NCBI RefSeq assembly: GCF_017744655.1
Contig: NZ_JAGIAW010000006.1
Span: 1-64,000 of the forward strand
Length of the DNA: 64,000 nt
Direction: 5' to 3'
Source of the DNA: Devosia sp.
GTDB taxonomy: Bacteria; Pseudomonadota; Alphaproteobacteria; Rhizobiales; Devosiaceae
Positions 35,959 through 45,766 of the stretch are shown piece by piece (position 1 is the first letter of the stretch; every line of letters starts with the position of its first letter). Below the pieces are notes generated by a model. It was not told where the DNA came from. It did not search any database and saw only the letters and a program-made list of their open reading frames with translations. Made by a program: the position numbers and the translations under genes.

Positions 35959-36106
35959 TGTTGAAATCCCTAGAAAACTCTGGTTTGTGACCTCATCCAG
36001 AGGACGGATCACAGGTTTCGGAGGGGTCTCTAAGGGGGATTCTGGAAGCCGTCAAGCGTCTTTAAAAAGCGCTGCAATTTCAATGACTTGCGAATGCGGT
36101 ATTATA

Positions 36107-37168
36107 TTACCGCACTCTCCGCATGTCGGCGACATAGGCGGCGGTGGCGCCGGCAAGCATGAAGGCCAGGGACTGGTGGCCGACCGCCAGCGAGATCGGA
36201 ACGCTGGCGAGAAGCGTCGCGACGCCAAGGCCGACCTGGAGCAGGACCAGAATGCCAAGGCGCGGGAGCCAGCCATGGACGCCGCCAAAACCGCCATCTC
36301 TGGAACGGCGCCAGATCAGATAAGCGACATAGGCCACTATAACATAGGCAATGCCCCGGTGGATAAATTGCACCGTGAGGGCGTTTTCGAAGAGGTTGCG
36401 CCAGGCGGGGTCCATGACGAAGAGACCCTTGGGAATGATGGCGCCATCCATCAGCGGCCAGGTGTTATAGCCCATGCCGGCATCTAGACCAGCGACGAAG
36501 GCCCCTGCCCCGATCTGGAAAATCAACAGCACACCCAGGATGATAGCAGTGCTCAGGTGCCAGGAATTTACGCGGCCGAGGACGCGTCCAGGCTCGATGC
36601 TACGCGCCACATAGATGAGTGCGACGAAGAGCAGCGAGGCGGCGCAGAGGTGGGCGGCAAGTCTATATTGTGAAACGGAGGTTAGTTCGGAAAGACCCGA
36701 AGAGACCATCCACCAGCCCAGGAAGCCCTGGAAACCGCCCAGAATGAAGAGGGTAAAGAGCGGCAGGGCCAGATTGCGCGAAAGGCGCTTCTGGAACAGG
36801 AAAATGACGAAGGGGACAATGAAAATCAGGCCCAGCGTGCGCGCCAGGAGGCGATGGAACCATTCCCAGAAGAAGATGTACTTGAAGTCGTTGATGTCCA
36901 TCCAGGAATGGACGATCGAATATTGCGGAATCTGCTTGTAGGCTTCGAACTCGGCCTGCCACTGGGCGTCGTTGAGCGGGGGAATGGTGCCGGAAATCGG
37001 CTTCCAACTGGTGATGGAAAGACCCGATTCCGTTAACCGCGTGATACCGCCGACCACGACGATCAGCAGGACAAAGCTAGCAAGGGCATAGAGCCAGATG
37101 CGGACCGGCCGGAGAAGGTCACTCGCATAGCTGATTTGTCCTGGTGCGGCATTGTGCTGGGTGGTCAC
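36107..37168 (-). CDS. ctaA: Haem A synthase (COX15/CtaA)
   Basis: 353 aa from GTG 37168, which follows GGAA at a 7-nt spacing; the frame is open further but reads as leader sequence. Eight helices are expected. Family text is GGITRLTESGLSITSWKP, EFEAYKQIPQY, IFFWEWFHRLLARTLG (haem-ligand His), and FIHRGIAYVIV near the C-terminus. It oxidises the C8 methyl of haem O to make haem A for cytochrome c oxidase. A divergent DUF2842 gene overlaps its upstream region. A small inverted repeat (TGCGGTA/TACCGCA) spans the stop codon. Confidence 0.95.
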   Translation of the reverse strand: MTTQHNAAPGQISYASDLLRPVRIWLYALASFVLLIVVVGGITRLTESGLSITSWKPISGTIPPLNDAQWQAEFEAYKQIPQYSIVHSWMDINDFKYIFFWEWFHRLLARTLGLIFIVPFVIFLFQKRLSRNLALPLFTLFILGGFQGFLGWWMVSSGLSELTSVSQYRLAAHLCAASLLFVALIYVARSIEPGRVLGRVNSWHLSTAIILGVLLIFQIGAGAFVAGLDAGMGYNTWPLMDGAIIPKGLFVMDPAWRNLFENALTVQFIHRGIAYVIVAYVAYLIWRRSRDGGFGGVHGWLPRLGILVLLQVGLGVATLLASVPISLAVGHQSLAFMLAGATAAYVADMRRVR

Positions 37169-37246
37169 GGCAACATTCCGGTATCGATGGGGCTGGCGGA
37201 GTGGTAATGCCACCCTCGTCCAGTCGCAACAGTCCAGATGCCGCAC

Positions 37247-37459
37247 ATGACCCAACGCAACCGCAAATTGATCGGCGCGCTTTTGTGCGTAGCCTCCATC
37301 TTCGTCTGGGCGAGCCTGGCGACGTCGATCTATCTGACCTTTCCGCCCGATCTGCCCTGGTATGTGCTAATCGCGTATTTTGTCGTGGCGGGGATGGGTT
37401 GGGTATTTCCGGCGGGGGTGATCATCCGGTGGATGGCGAAGCCGGATGTGAAGGCTTAG
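37247..37459 (+). CDS. DUF2842 small membrane protein
   Basis: 70 aa from ATG 37247 (an ATG three codons upstream is possible). Two hydrophobic helices: LIGALLCVASIFVWASLA and VLIAYFVVAGMGWVFPAGVII. Starts with a basic TQRNRK segment. Matches the DUF2842 pattern, an uncharacterised inner-membrane family restricted mainly to alphaproteobacteria. Divergent from ctaA. Confidence 0.78.
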   Translation: MTQRNRKLIGALLCVASIFVWASLATSIYLTFPPDLPWYVLIAYFVVAGMGWVFPAGVIIRWMAKPDVKA

Positions 37460-37484
37460 CGCCAGAGGCCACCTAGGACGCACC

Positions 37485-37542
37485 CTCACCCGTCTCGCGC
37501 TACGCGCGATCCACCCTCTCCCCGATGGGGAGAGGAATAAGA
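37485..37542. repeat. GC-rich intergenic repeat-like element
   Basis: Contains CGTCTCGCGCTACGCGCGAT followed by the inverted segment CTCTCCCC-GAT-GGGGAGAG. This layout is seen in many alphaproteobacterial intergenic repeats. Only one copy is present in the window. The 8-bp stem may terminate the DUF2842 or deacetylase transcripts. Confidence 0.5.
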
Positions 37543-37547
37543 GGGGC

Positions 37548-38582
37548 TCAGCCGGTCAGTTTGCCCAGCACCGTAAAGATGCCGCCGCTGGCGAAGACAT
37601 CGACGTAGCGTTCGGACTGGAAGTGGCCGTTGAGCGAGACGCGGGGGAGCGCGGTCAGGGATTCGAGGTGGTGGGGATAGAGGCCGCCGGGGCGGGTGGT
37701 GACGGCGGTTTTGAAGCCGAGGTCTTTGGCAAGGGCGAATTCACGGGGACCGCAGGAGAGTGGGCCGCCGAGCGGATAAGAAAAATGCTCGGGGCGAATG
37801 CCGAACTGGGCCTGGATGACTTCCACTGATTGCAGCATTTCCTGGCGGGCTTCGTCTTCGGGGAGTTTGGCCAGTTCGTAGTGATGCACGGTGTGGGCGC
37901 CGATGGTGCAGAGCTGCTCGCCGGCGAAGAGGCGCAGTTCCTGCCAGCTCATGATCAGGTCGCGACACTGCTTTTCGAGGTCGTAGCCATAGTTGTGGCA
38001 GAACTCGGCAAGGAAAGCGCGGCGGTCGGGCTCGGGCAATTTGCGCAGGTGCCAGTAGAGGCGGTTGAAGGCGTCCTTCTTCTGGGCCGTGGTTGCCGTA
38101 TCGACATATTCGACTTCGCCGTTGTCGGTGAAGGCGACGGCTTCCTGGCGGGCGATGATGTCTTCGATGGCCTGCCACCAGAGTTCGCCGACGCCGTCCA
38201 CGAATGCAGTGGGCACGTAGAGCGTGAAGGGCGCTTCGTGGCGGAGGAGGATCGGCAGGGCGTATTCGAGATTGTCGCGATAGCCATCGTCGAAGGTGAG
38301 GACGACGAAGGGGTTTCCCTTTTTGGGGGAAGCGAGGCGCTCGACGGCTTCATCAAGGGTGATGATGTCGATGCCGAGGTCGCGGACGCGTTCTATGACA
38401 TAATCGAGGAAATCGGGACGGACTTGCAGGATGGCGTTGGGGGAGAAGGCCGGTGGCGTCTCCGGCAGGACGCGGTGGAGCGTGAAGATGACGCCGCGGG
38501 ATGAGGAGAGTGCGCGGGACAGGGCCGGCAGGCGGGAGAGCCAGAGCAGTTCGAAGGCGGCGCGGATGGCGGCGTATTTCAT
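37548..38582 (-). CDS. Polysaccharide deacetylase (CE4/NodB-like)
   Basis: 344 aa from ATG 38582 (GAGGTTGCC upstream). The NodB homology domain shows the catalytic and metal motif VLTFDDGYRDN, and a second motif TIGAHTVHHYELAKLP supplies metal-binding histidines. A later FSYPLGGPLSCGPRE completes the pattern. The enzyme probably removes N- or O-acetyl groups from a surface polysaccharide. It lies at the left end of the exopolysaccharide cluster. No signal peptide is evident, so a cytoplasmic lipid-linked or precursor substrate is possible. Confidence 0.9.
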   Translation of the reverse strand: MKYAAIRAAFELLWLSRLPALSRALSSSRGVIFTLHRVLPETPPAFSPNAILQVRPDFLDYVIERVRDLGIDIITLDEAVERLASPKKGNPFVVLTFDDGYRDNLEYALPILLRHEAPFTLYVPTAFVDGVGELWWQAIEDIIARQEAVAFTDNGEVEYVDTATTAQKKDAFNRLYWHLRKLPEPDRRAFLAEFCHNYGYDLEKQCRDLIMSWQELRLFAGEQLCTIGAHTVHHYELAKLPEDEARQEMLQSVEVIQAQFGIRPEHFSYPLGGPLSCGPREFALAKDLGFKTAVTTRPGGLYPHHLESLTALPRVSLNGHFQSERYVDVFASGGIFTVLGKLTG

Positions 38583-38638
38583 TGAGGCAACCTCGCGCCT
38601 TATTGGAAACGTGGCGTGATGTCGTCACACCCACCGGT

Positions 38639-38710
38639 GTTATCCCGGCCTTGAGCCAGGAGCCATCTTGAGATCTCGGGATGGGCCCCGGCCTTCGCCG
38701 GGGTGACAAT
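38639..38710. repeat. Intergenic palindromic repeat, copy 3
   Basis: Opens GTTATCCCGGCC, has GAGATCTCGGGATGGGCCCC in the middle and closes GGGGTGACAAT. The left stem is degraded relative to copies at 28061 and 34834, while the right half is well conserved. Confidence 0.78.
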
Positions 38711-38738
38711 CGCGTTTGGTAAAAAGACAGTGCGACAG

Positions 38739-41045
38739 CTAGGCCGCAACGGCGTCTTCCAGAGCCGAGATTTCGACGCGTGGGAGACCAGCGTCGAGAA
38801 GCTGTTTGCGCAGGGTTTCGGCGGTGTCAGCGTCTTCGTCTTCGCTGGTGACGAGAACCACGCGGCCGTCAAGATCAGCAAAAACTGGCAGGGTCGAACG
38901 GGAGCCGACGCGGCCGGTGAGGACGATCACGACTTCGTAGATGTCGCCAAGCGCTTCGATAAGAATGGAGGGTTTGGCGGAGGTACGGTCGACCGTATCG
39001 CCCTGCCCCCAGGGCACTTCGGCAAAGCTCTGGTCGGCGGATTTTTGCACGACATCGCCAAAGCCGGCCTGGCCGGTGCTGAGATCGGAAAGGCCGGGCG
39101 CGTCGCTGGTGCGGCCGCTGCCGGCGTCGACGAGCACGACGCTGAGGCCCTTGGCGAGACCGTCTGCCGCGAGGGCATCGGCCATGCGGCGGGCGGGTTC
39201 GCGATTACCGTGGTCGGCGAGCAGCAGGAGATGGGTCTTGCCGAGGACAAGATCGGCGGCGAGGTCAGCATAGCGGACCATGCCGGTGATCTGGCGCGAG
39301 AACGGAGGACGAATGGGCGTGACGGTGAGCGGAGCTACTTCCGGTGCGGATGCCATGGCGACGCGGGCGGCGTCGCGCTGGTTGCGGCGGTCGGCCAATT
39401 CCTGCAGCAGCCGACGGGCGCTATCCGAGGCGGCCTGTGCCGGATCCGGTTCGACATGGACGAAGGCGACAGGCCGCGCAGGCTCGTCATGGGCGGGATC
39501 AGCTTCGACCGCTTCGGGTTCGGCGTCTTCGATCTCGGCCACGGGCTCGTCATAGACTGCCTTGTCTTCATATGGCGGCTCGACGGGGTCGGGCTGGACC
39601 ACGACAGCGGGTTCTTCGCGACGAGGGCGTTCCCAGGCATAGGGTTCAATGGGGCGCAGGGCGCGGCCGGACATCAGCTCACCGAAGACGACGGCGCCGA
39701 ATTGCACGGCAAAGGTGACGACGCCGACGCCGGCAAGGATCAGCGCGGTTTTCGGGAAGGCTGGGGTGACCGAGGGCGCGGCTTCGGTGACGACGCGGAC
39801 GTCGGGCAAAGCGGAGCCGGCATCGGCGCGCGACGAGGCCTCGTTGTAGCGCAGGAGATAGGATTCCAGCAGGTCGCGCTGAGCCTTGGCCTCGCGCTGG
39901 AGGCTATCGAGGGCGACTGTGTCCTGCGTGGCGGTGGAGGCCGTGGCCTTGAAGCGGCTGAGGTCGGCCTGGAGCGAGGCTTCGAGATCGGCTTCGACCT
40001 GGGCTTCGGCCTCAAGGGCGGCGGCGACGCGATAGCCTTCTTGATTGATGCGGCTGTCGAGCTCGCCGATCTGGGCGTTGAGGGCGCGGATATTGGGGTG
40101 GTTCGACAGAAGCGTGGCGGAAAGCTGGGCGAGTTGGCCCTGAAGGCGGGCCTTTTCCTGGCTCAACTGCTGGACGACGGCGGAATTGCGCGCGTCGGCA
40201 ACGCTTTCGATGGGCTGGCCGCGTTCGAGGAGGCCCCGAATGACGGCGGCGCGCGACTGCGCCGTGTTCTTGCGCTCCTGGGCAGAGGTGATCTGGGTGG
40301 TGATGGTGGAAAGCTGCTGATCAAGCAGGCTGGTATTGTTGGCGCCAACATAGAGATCGTTGTCGACGCGATATTTGGCGACGGCAGCTTCGGCTTCGCT
40401 GACGCTTGTGCGAAGGCGCTCGATTTCCTGGCGCAGCCAATCGGAGGCTTCGGCTGTGTCGGAGAGCGAGAGCTGGGCGCGGCGGGCGACATGGGCCTCG
40501 GCCACGGCATTGGCGATGTCGGCGGCAAGCTGCGGATCGGTCGAGCGCACCAGAATGGAGATGATGCGAGAGTCGCGCTGCTGGATGACCGTCATACGAT
40601 CATAGAGCGTGTTGATGACGCGCTCGTCGATGCTGACGGGGGTCGAGCCACGGCCGAGAAGCTGCATGATGACGCCAAGCGGAGAAAAGCTGGCTTCGCT
40701 GCCGTTGAATTCGGGCTTTGAGCGCAGGTCGAGCTTGTCGATGACGCCGAGGAGCGTGTCGCGCGACTTTATGAGTTCGATCTGGCTGGAGACGACGCTG
40801 GCATCGCCCGAAGTACTGGCGGGGGCCTGCTCGTTGGCGGCGCGCACATAGACGTTGGAGCGCGGCTCGACGAGGATCGAGGCCGAAGATTCATAGAGCC
40901 GCGGCAGCATGGTGAGGACGAGGAAGGCGGCAGCGAGCACCAGCAGCGTGACGATGATGATGCGCGGCAAGCGCCTGCCGACCGCGGCGAGCACCGCAGT
41001 CACGTCAATTCGCGCATCGCGCATTGTCGGGGCATATTCGCTCAC
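38739..41045 (-). CDS. Exopolysaccharide chain-length determinant (Wzz/GumC-like) with degenerate kinase-like domain
   Basis: 768 aa from GTG 41045, with GAGGAG five nt upstream. A Wzz domain starts with helix IIIVTLLVLAAAFLVLTML, followed by a long coiled-coil periplasmic region with DRMTVIQQRDSRIISI and SRINQEGYRVAA, and a second helix near TALILAGVGVVTFAV. An acidic linker leads to a BY-kinase-like C-terminal domain (HLLLLADHGNREPARRMADAL, SVVLVDAG, YEVVIVLTG). No Walker A (GxxxxGKT/S) is visible and no Tyr cluster ends the protein, so kinase activity is doubtful. It is divergent from the Wza-like gene. Confidence 0.88.
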   Translation of the reverse strand: MSEYAPTMRDARIDVTAVLAAVGRRLPRIIIVTLLVLAAAFLVLTMLPRLYESSASILVEPRSNVYVRAANEQAPASTSGDASVVSSQIELIKSRDTLLGVIDKLDLRSKPEFNGSEASFSPLGVIMQLLGRGSTPVSIDERVINTLYDRMTVIQQRDSRIISILVRSTDPQLAADIANAVAEAHVARRAQLSLSDTAEASDWLRQEIERLRTSVSEAEAAVAKYRVDNDLYVGANNTSLLDQQLSTITTQITSAQERKNTAQSRAAVIRGLLERGQPIESVADARNSAVVQQLSQEKARLQGQLAQLSATLLSNHPNIRALNAQIGELDSRINQEGYRVAAALEAEAQVEADLEASLQADLSRFKATASTATQDTVALDSLQREAKAQRDLLESYLLRYNEASSRADAGSALPDVRVVTEAAPSVTPAFPKTALILAGVGVVTFAVQFGAVVFGELMSGRALRPIEPYAWERPRREEPAVVVQPDPVEPPYEDKAVYDEPVAEIEDAEPEAVEADPAHDEPARPVAFVHVEPDPAQAASDSARRLLQELADRRNQRDAARVAMASAPEVAPLTVTPIRPPFSRQITGMVRYADLAADLVLGKTHLLLLADHGNREPARRMADALAADGLAKGLSVVLVDAGSGRTSDAPGLSDLSTGQAGFGDVVQKSADQSFAEVPWGQGDTVDRTSAKPSILIEALGDIYEVVIVLTGRVGSRSTLPVFADLDGRVVLVTSEDEDADTAETLRKQLLDAGLPRVEISALEDAVAA

Positions 41046-41197
41046 GGCAGCTCCTCATCATGCAGCTGCACTATCGGGCTTCGTGGTCAAAATTCAGTTA
41101 ATCGTGGCGGCATATTCGGAGCAAGCTTGTCCGGCATAAGGAAAATCTTAACCATGACAGGGAATGCTAAGGGCCAATCAAAACGCGCGGATTGACC

Positions 41198-41749
41198 ATG
41201 CGCTGGCTTCCCATTCTCGCCTTAACATTGATGATGCCGCTTGCGGGTTGCGCTACGACGCGGCCCGGAAGCTATTTCGTCGAGCCGACCGGCCCCTACA
41301 CGCTCGATACAGGCGATGTGGTGCGCGTTTCGGTTTATGGCGACCAAGAACTGAGCAATACCTATCGCGTCAGCGATAGCGGGGCGATCGCCTTCCCGCT
41401 CGTCGGCCAGGTGCAGGTGCGTGGACAGACAACCAGCGTTGCAGCTTCGCGGCTCGCCGGGGCTCTTGCCAATGGCTATTTGCGCAATCCCAATGTGGCC
41501 GTGGAAGTGGCCGAATACCGGCCCTTCTTTATCCAGGGCGCGGTGCGCACTTCCGGGCAGTTCTCCTATTCGCCCAACATAACCGTTCGCGCTGCCATCA
41601 GTACGGCGGGCGGCTATACGGAAACGGCGGACCGCAACCAAGTGACGGTCTATCGTCGCCAAGGCAATGAAATGGTGCGCGGCCCGGCCGATCTCGACTT
41701 CCCCATTTATCCCGGTGATACGATCGTCATTTCCGAACGCTGGTTCTAG
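41198..41749 (+). CDS. Polysaccharide export lipoprotein (Wza/GumB-like)
   Basis: 183 aa from ATG 41198. Lipoprotein signal: a hydrophobic stretch, LPILALTLMMPLAGC, ends in lipobox LAGC. The Poly_export domain reads YTLDTGDVVRVSVYGD, then ISDSGAIAFPLVG-type text and a SLBB-like segment FFIQGAVRTSGQFSYSP. Members form the outer-membrane export channel for capsular or exopolysaccharide, working with the Wzz/Wzc-like protein. It heads the rightward polysaccharide operon. Confidence 0.92.
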   Translation: MRWLPILALTLMMPLAGCATTRPGSYFVEPTGPYTLDTGDVVRVSVYGDQELSNTYRVSDSGAIAFPLVGQVQVRGQTTSVAASRLAGALANGYLRNPNVAVEVAEYRPFFIQGAVRTSGQFSYSPNITVRAAISTAGGYTETADRNQVTVYRRQGNEMVRGPADLDFPIYPGDTIVISERWF

Positions 41750-41754
41750 GCGGG

Positions 41755-42882
41755 ATGGAGCGGCCCCTGCGCATCTTGCAGGTTATGCGCGCGCCTGTGG
41801 GCGGGCTGTTTCGGCATGTCGCGGATCTGACGCGCGGGCTGAAAGCGCGGGGACATAGCGTCGGACTGATCGTTGATTCTCTGGCGAGCGACGCGCAGAC
41901 CGAGCGGCGGCTCGATGGCCTGAGGGAATTTGCCGATCTCGGTGTGCATGCCATGCCGATGCCGCGCGTTTTGGGGCGCGGCGATCTTTCGACGCCCTTT
42001 GCCGTGCGGAAACTGGCGCGGGATCTTTCCATAGACATTCTGCATGGTCATGGCGCCAAGGGCGGCTTTTACGCCCGACTGGCTCATATCGGGCGCAAGC
42101 GGCCGGTGGCGCTTTATACGCCGCATGGCGGGGTGTTGCATTTCTCGGCGCGCTCGCGGAGCGGCAAGGCGTTTCACTGGCTGGAGCGGAGGTTGCTCGG
42201 GCAGACCGGAGCGATCATTTTCGAGAGCAATTTCGCGCGGGACACCTATGGGCGGTTGATCACGCCGCCCACCTGCCGGACCGAGATCATCTATAATGGG
42301 CTCGATGCCGCCGAGTTCGAGCCGGTTGTCATTGCCGAGGATGCGGCGGACTTTGTGTTCGTCGGCGAATTGCGCGAGCTGAAGGGAATTTTTCCGCTGG
42401 TTGAGGCCATGGTGGGGCTGAAGCGGAAGGAAGGAGCCCCGGCCACACTGGTCATGGCGGGGGATGGGCCGCAGCGGGCAGAGCTGGAAGAGCGGATCGC
42501 GGCGCTATCGTTGACCAAGCGGGTGGCGCTGGTTGGATCGCAGCCGGCCCGGGCGGTTTTTGCGCGGGGTCGGGTTGCGGTATTGCCGTCGCTGGCGGAA
42601 TCCCTGCCCTATGTGGTGCTGGAAGCGACGGCAGCGCAATTGCCGGTGGTGACGACTGATGTCGGCGGCATTCCCGAGATTTTTGCGGGGACGACCGATA
42701 CCCTGGTGACGCCGGACGATGCCGAGGCGCTGGCCTTGGCGATGCAGGCGATTCTCGACCATCCGGACGCGGCGCAGGCGGAAATGCAGGTGCGGCTCAG
42801 GCGCGTGGCCAGCGAATTTTCGCTCGAAACCATGGTGGGACGAATCGAAGCGCTCTACCGGGACGTGCAGGAAAAAGGCTAA
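41755..42882 (+). CDS. Glycosyltransferase family 4
   Basis: 375 aa. ATG 41755 is five nt after the export gene stop. N-terminal text ILQVMRAPVGGLFRHVADL is typical of GT4 acceptors domains, and HGHGAKGGFYARLA lies at the cleft. The C-terminal nucleotide-sugar motif has the EX7E-like stretch LPSLAESLPYVVLEATAAQLPVV (in parts) and VGGIPEIFAG. It should add a sugar to the growing lipid-linked repeat unit of the exopolysaccharide. The donor is unknown. Confidence 0.9.
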   Translation: MERPLRILQVMRAPVGGLFRHVADLTRGLKARGHSVGLIVDSLASDAQTERRLDGLREFADLGVHAMPMPRVLGRGDLSTPFAVRKLARDLSIDILHGHGAKGGFYARLAHIGRKRPVALYTPHGGVLHFSARSRSGKAFHWLERRLLGQTGAIIFESNFARDTYGRLITPPTCRTEIIYNGLDAAEFEPVVIAEDAADFVFVGELRELKGIFPLVEAMVGLKRKEGAPATLVMAGDGPQRAELEERIAALSLTKRVALVGSQPARAVFARGRVAVLPSLAESLPYVVLEATAAQLPVVTTDVGGIPEIFAGTTDTLVTPDDAEALALAMQAILDHPDAAQAEMQVRLRRVASEFSLETMVGRIEALYRDVQEKG

Positions 42883-42959
42883 AGACCCGCTTCACCTGAT
42901 ATAAACGCATTGCGCGCATCATGCCGCCCGGGTGTGAGTGAGTTTTCCGGTAGCGCGTG

Positions 42960-44483
42960 ATGTTTCGTGTCGATCCCAAGCAGGCCATCGAAGACCATGC
43001 CGCGCGTCAGCCCGGCGGGGATGGCACTGGATCGACGCTCTCCGCTGCTGCTGCCGAAATCGCCGGCCAACCGGTAGAGCGCACCTATTCAGGCACCATT
43101 ATTGTTGGCGTGGCACAGGTGGTGGAAGCCGTGCTGCTGGCCATTCTCGGCTATGGCATTCATGCCGTCTATGTCGAGCGCGGCCAGGAAGGTTTTTACC
43201 TGCTCGTGACCCTGGGCGTGTGCCTTGCGACCAATATCGGGCTCAACCTGTTGCGGGCGCACCGCATTACCACCTATCGGCGCGTCGTCGGGCAGTTTGG
43301 CCGTGTGCTGGCGGTATGGCTGACCGTGATGGCGGTGGTGACCGCTGCGATCTTCTTTTTCAAGGCGGGCGACATGGTTTCGCGCGTCTGGCTCTTCAGT
43401 TGGTTCCTGTCGGGCGCGGCGCTGCTCATCCTTTATCGGCTGGCACTACGCTTTCTGGTGCAGCGCTGGACCGATCTCGGACGCCTCAAGCGCCGCACCG
43501 TCATTGTCGGTGGCGGGCGCGACGCCGAGGTGCTGATCGAGCAGATCAAGAATGGCGCGGACAAGGATCTGGAACTGCTCGGCCTGTTCGACGATCGCTA
43601 TGACGAGCGCTCGCCGGATTCGGTGGCCGGCCTCGCCAAGCTCGGCAAGGTTTCGAGCCTAATTGAATTTGCGCGGGTGACGCCGGTCGATCTCGTCATC
43701 GTTTCGATGCCGCTTTCGGCCGAGAAGCGCGTACTCGATATGCTGACCCAGCTCTGGGTGCTGCCGGTGGATATCCGCCTCTCGGCGCATATGAGCAAAC
43801 TCAAGTTCACCGACCGGGCTTATTCCTATGTCGGCGGCGTACCTGTGCTCGACATGGCTGACCGGCCGATCTCGGACTGGAACCTCGTCTTCAAGTGGGT
43901 GTTCGACAAGCTGGTGGCGATCACGGCGCTGATCCTGCTTTCGCCGATCATGATTGCGACGGCCATTGCCATCAAGCTCACGAGCAAGGGGCCGGTCTTC
44001 TTCGTGCAGAAGCGGCACGGCTTCAACAACCAGCTCATCAACATCTACAAATTCCGCTCGATGCGGACCGATGCGCAGGATGCGGGTGCCGCAAAGCTCG
44101 TCACCAAAGGCGATCCGCGCGTGACACGCGTCGGAAAATTCATCCGCAAGACGTCGATCGACGAATTGCCGCAGCTTTTCAACGTGTTGAAGGGCGAGCT
44201 TTCGGTGGTGGGGCCGCGTCCGCATGCGCTGCAGGCCAAGGCGGACAACAAGCTCTATTATGAGGCCGTGGAAGGCTATTTCGCGCGGCACCGCGTCAAG
44301 CCGGGCATGACCGGCTGGGCGCAGATTCACGGCTGGCGCGGCGAGACCGACACGATCGACAAGATCATGCAGCGCGTGAACCACGATCTCTACTACATCG
44401 AGAACTGGTCACTCCTGCTCGATCTTTACATCGTGCTGATGACGCCGGTTTCCCTTATTGCCAAGAGCGAGAACGCCTATTGA
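42960..44483 (+). CDS. Undecaprenyl-phosphate sugar phosphotransferase (WcaJ/ExoY type)
   Basis: 507 aa from ATG 42960. Four to five helices in the first half, then a CoA-binding-like Rossmann region ([15 protein letters not shown]). The C-terminal bacterial sugar transferase domain begins [18 protein letters not shown] and has [42 protein letters not shown] and [10 protein letters not shown]. It transfers a sugar phosphate to undecaprenyl phosphate and so starts each repeat unit. The stop overlaps the TTG start of the next gene. Confidence 0.93.
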   Translation: MFRVDPKQAIEDHAARQPGGDGTGSTLSAAAAEIAGQPVERTYSGTIIVGVAQVVEAVLLAILGYGIHAVYVERGQEGFYLLVTLGVCLATNIGLNLLRAHRITTYRRVVGQFGRVLAVWLTVMAVVTAAIFFFKAGDMVSRVWLFSWFLSGAALLILYRLALRFLVQRWTDLGRLKRRTVIVGGGRDAEVLIEQIKNGADKDLELLGLFDDRYDERSPDSVAGLAKLGKVSSLIEFARVTPVDLVIVSMPLSAEKRVLDMLTQLWVLPVDIRLSAHMSKLKFTDRAYSYVGGVPVLDMADRPISDWNLVFKWVFDKLVAITALILLSPIMIATAIAIKLTSKGPVFFVQKRHGFNNQLINIYKFRSMRTDAQDAGAAKLVTKGDPRVTRVGKFIRKTSIDELPQLFNVLKGELSVVGPRPHALQAKADNKLYYEAVEGYFARHRVKPGMTGWAQIHGWRGETDTIDKIMQRVNHDLYYIENWSLLLDLYIVLMTPVSLIAKSENAY

Positions 44484-45757
44484 CGGTCTCCGGCACATTC
44501 GACGCCGCGCTGGGATCGAGATGGGCCGGCGCTGACTTCGTGCGCCAGCGGGCGCTGAAACTGCTCGATGGCGTGGTGGCGCTGTGGATCTTTGCCGGCG
44601 GCATCGTGCTCATCGAGCCCTCACCCTACGAAGTGATGTTTCTGGCGGTGCTGCCAGTGGCCATCATGGCGGGGATCGGGCTCTATCGCTCGACCTTCGG
44701 GCTCCTCGCGATCATGCTGTGCTTCACGCCCTTTGCGCTGATTGCGGCCATGCAGGTGCGCTTCACGCCGATCAGCGAGGCGCTGATCTTCACGGCGGTG
44801 ACGATCTTCCTGATGCTGACGAGCTACTTCGTCGCCAACTATCTTGCCGAATCCACCGAGAAGCGCATGCGGGTGATCATGCGCGCCTATACGGTGATCG
44901 CCGTAATCCTCGCCATTATCGGCACCCTCGCCTATCTGCGGCTGATGCCGGGGGCGGACATGTTCCTGCGCTATGATCGCGCCAAGGCGACGTTCAAGGA
45001 CCCAAACGTCTATGCGCCGTTCCTGGTGCTGCCGGCCATGTTTGCGCTGCAGCGCGTGCTGCTGGGGCGCGGATGGCAGTCGTTTATGGCGGCTGGCGTC
45101 TATTTCGTTCTGTTCGTCGGGGTGTTCGTCAGCTTCTCGCGCGGCGGTTGGGGGCATTTTGCGGCCTCGTCGCTGATTACGCTGGTGCTGGTTTTCCTTC
45201 TCGAGGCTGGCGCGCGAGACAAAGTGCGCATCCTCCTCATGACGCTCATCGGAGCGGGCATGTTGATCGTGGCGTTGGGCGGGCTGCTCTCAGTGCCGGC
45301 GGTGGCTAATTTCTTCGAGCTGCGTGCGTCTTCGCAGAACTATGACACGGGCGAGACAGGTCGGTTCGGACGGCAGGGCTACGCCCTGGAACTGGCGCTG
45401 GACCACCCCTGGGGCATCGGGCCGGGTGAATTCCGCAACCTGCGCATCATCGAAGAGCCGCACAACGTCTACATAACCGTCATCCATGTCTATGGCTGGG
45501 GCGGCGGGCTGCTCTACTACCTGATGATCATCACGACGCTCTGGAAGGGGTCGGTGATGCTGCTGCGCCCCTCCCCGTATCGGCTGATGGCCATTCCGGT
45601 GATGGCGACCTTCACCATGGTCGTCGCCGAGTCTGCGATCATCGACTCCGACCACTGGCGGCATTTCTTCCTGCTGATCGGACTGATCTGGGGGCTGTCG
45701 ACAGCCATCGCCAATGAGCAGCGCGCCACGGCACGGCGCGAGCAGATGCTGATCTAG
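44480..45757 (+). CDS. O-antigen ligase/polymerase-like membrane protein
   Basis: 425 aa from TTG 44480, which overlaps the previous stop (TTGA). About ten to eleven helices. The large periplasmic loop has the Wzy/WaaL-type pattern with TGRFGRQGYALELALDHPWGIGPGEFRN and the following HNVYITVIHVYGWGGG. The histidine and arginines in this loop are typical of O-antigen ligases and polymerases. Given the context it most likely polymerises the exopolysaccharide repeat units. No flippase gene is seen in the window. Confidence 0.85.
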   Translation: MTVSGTFDAALGSRWAGADFVRQRALKLLDGVVALWIFAGGIVLIEPSPYEVMFLAVLPVAIMAGIGLYRSTFGLLAIMLCFTPFALIAAMQVRFTPISEALIFTAVTIFLMLTSYFVANYLAESTEKRMRVIMRAYTVIAVILAIIGTLAYLRLMPGADMFLRYDRAKATFKDPNVYAPFLVLPAMFALQRVLLGRGWQSFMAAGVYFVLFVGVFVSFSRGGWGHFAASSLITLVLVFLLEAGARDKVRILLMTLIGAGMLIVALGGLLSVPAVANFFELRASSQNYDTGETGRFGRQGYALELALDHPWGIGPGEFRNLRIIEEPHNVYITVIHVYGWGGGLLYYLMIITTLWKGSVMLLRPSPYRLMAIPVMATFTMVVAESAIIDSDHWRHFFLLIGLIWGLSTAIANEQRATARREQMLI

Positions 45758-45766
45758 AAAACATGA

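Noticed and set aside
36095-36114. Inverted repeat TGCGGTA/TACCGCA at the ctaA stop codon
   Set aside because: No uridine run at either side and the stem spans the stop codon, so I do not call it a terminator or operator.
38703-40721. 672-codon plus-strand open frame
   Set aside because: Shadow of the Wzz/Wzc-like gene on the minus strand; Gly/Asp-rich text is an artefact of GC-rich codons.
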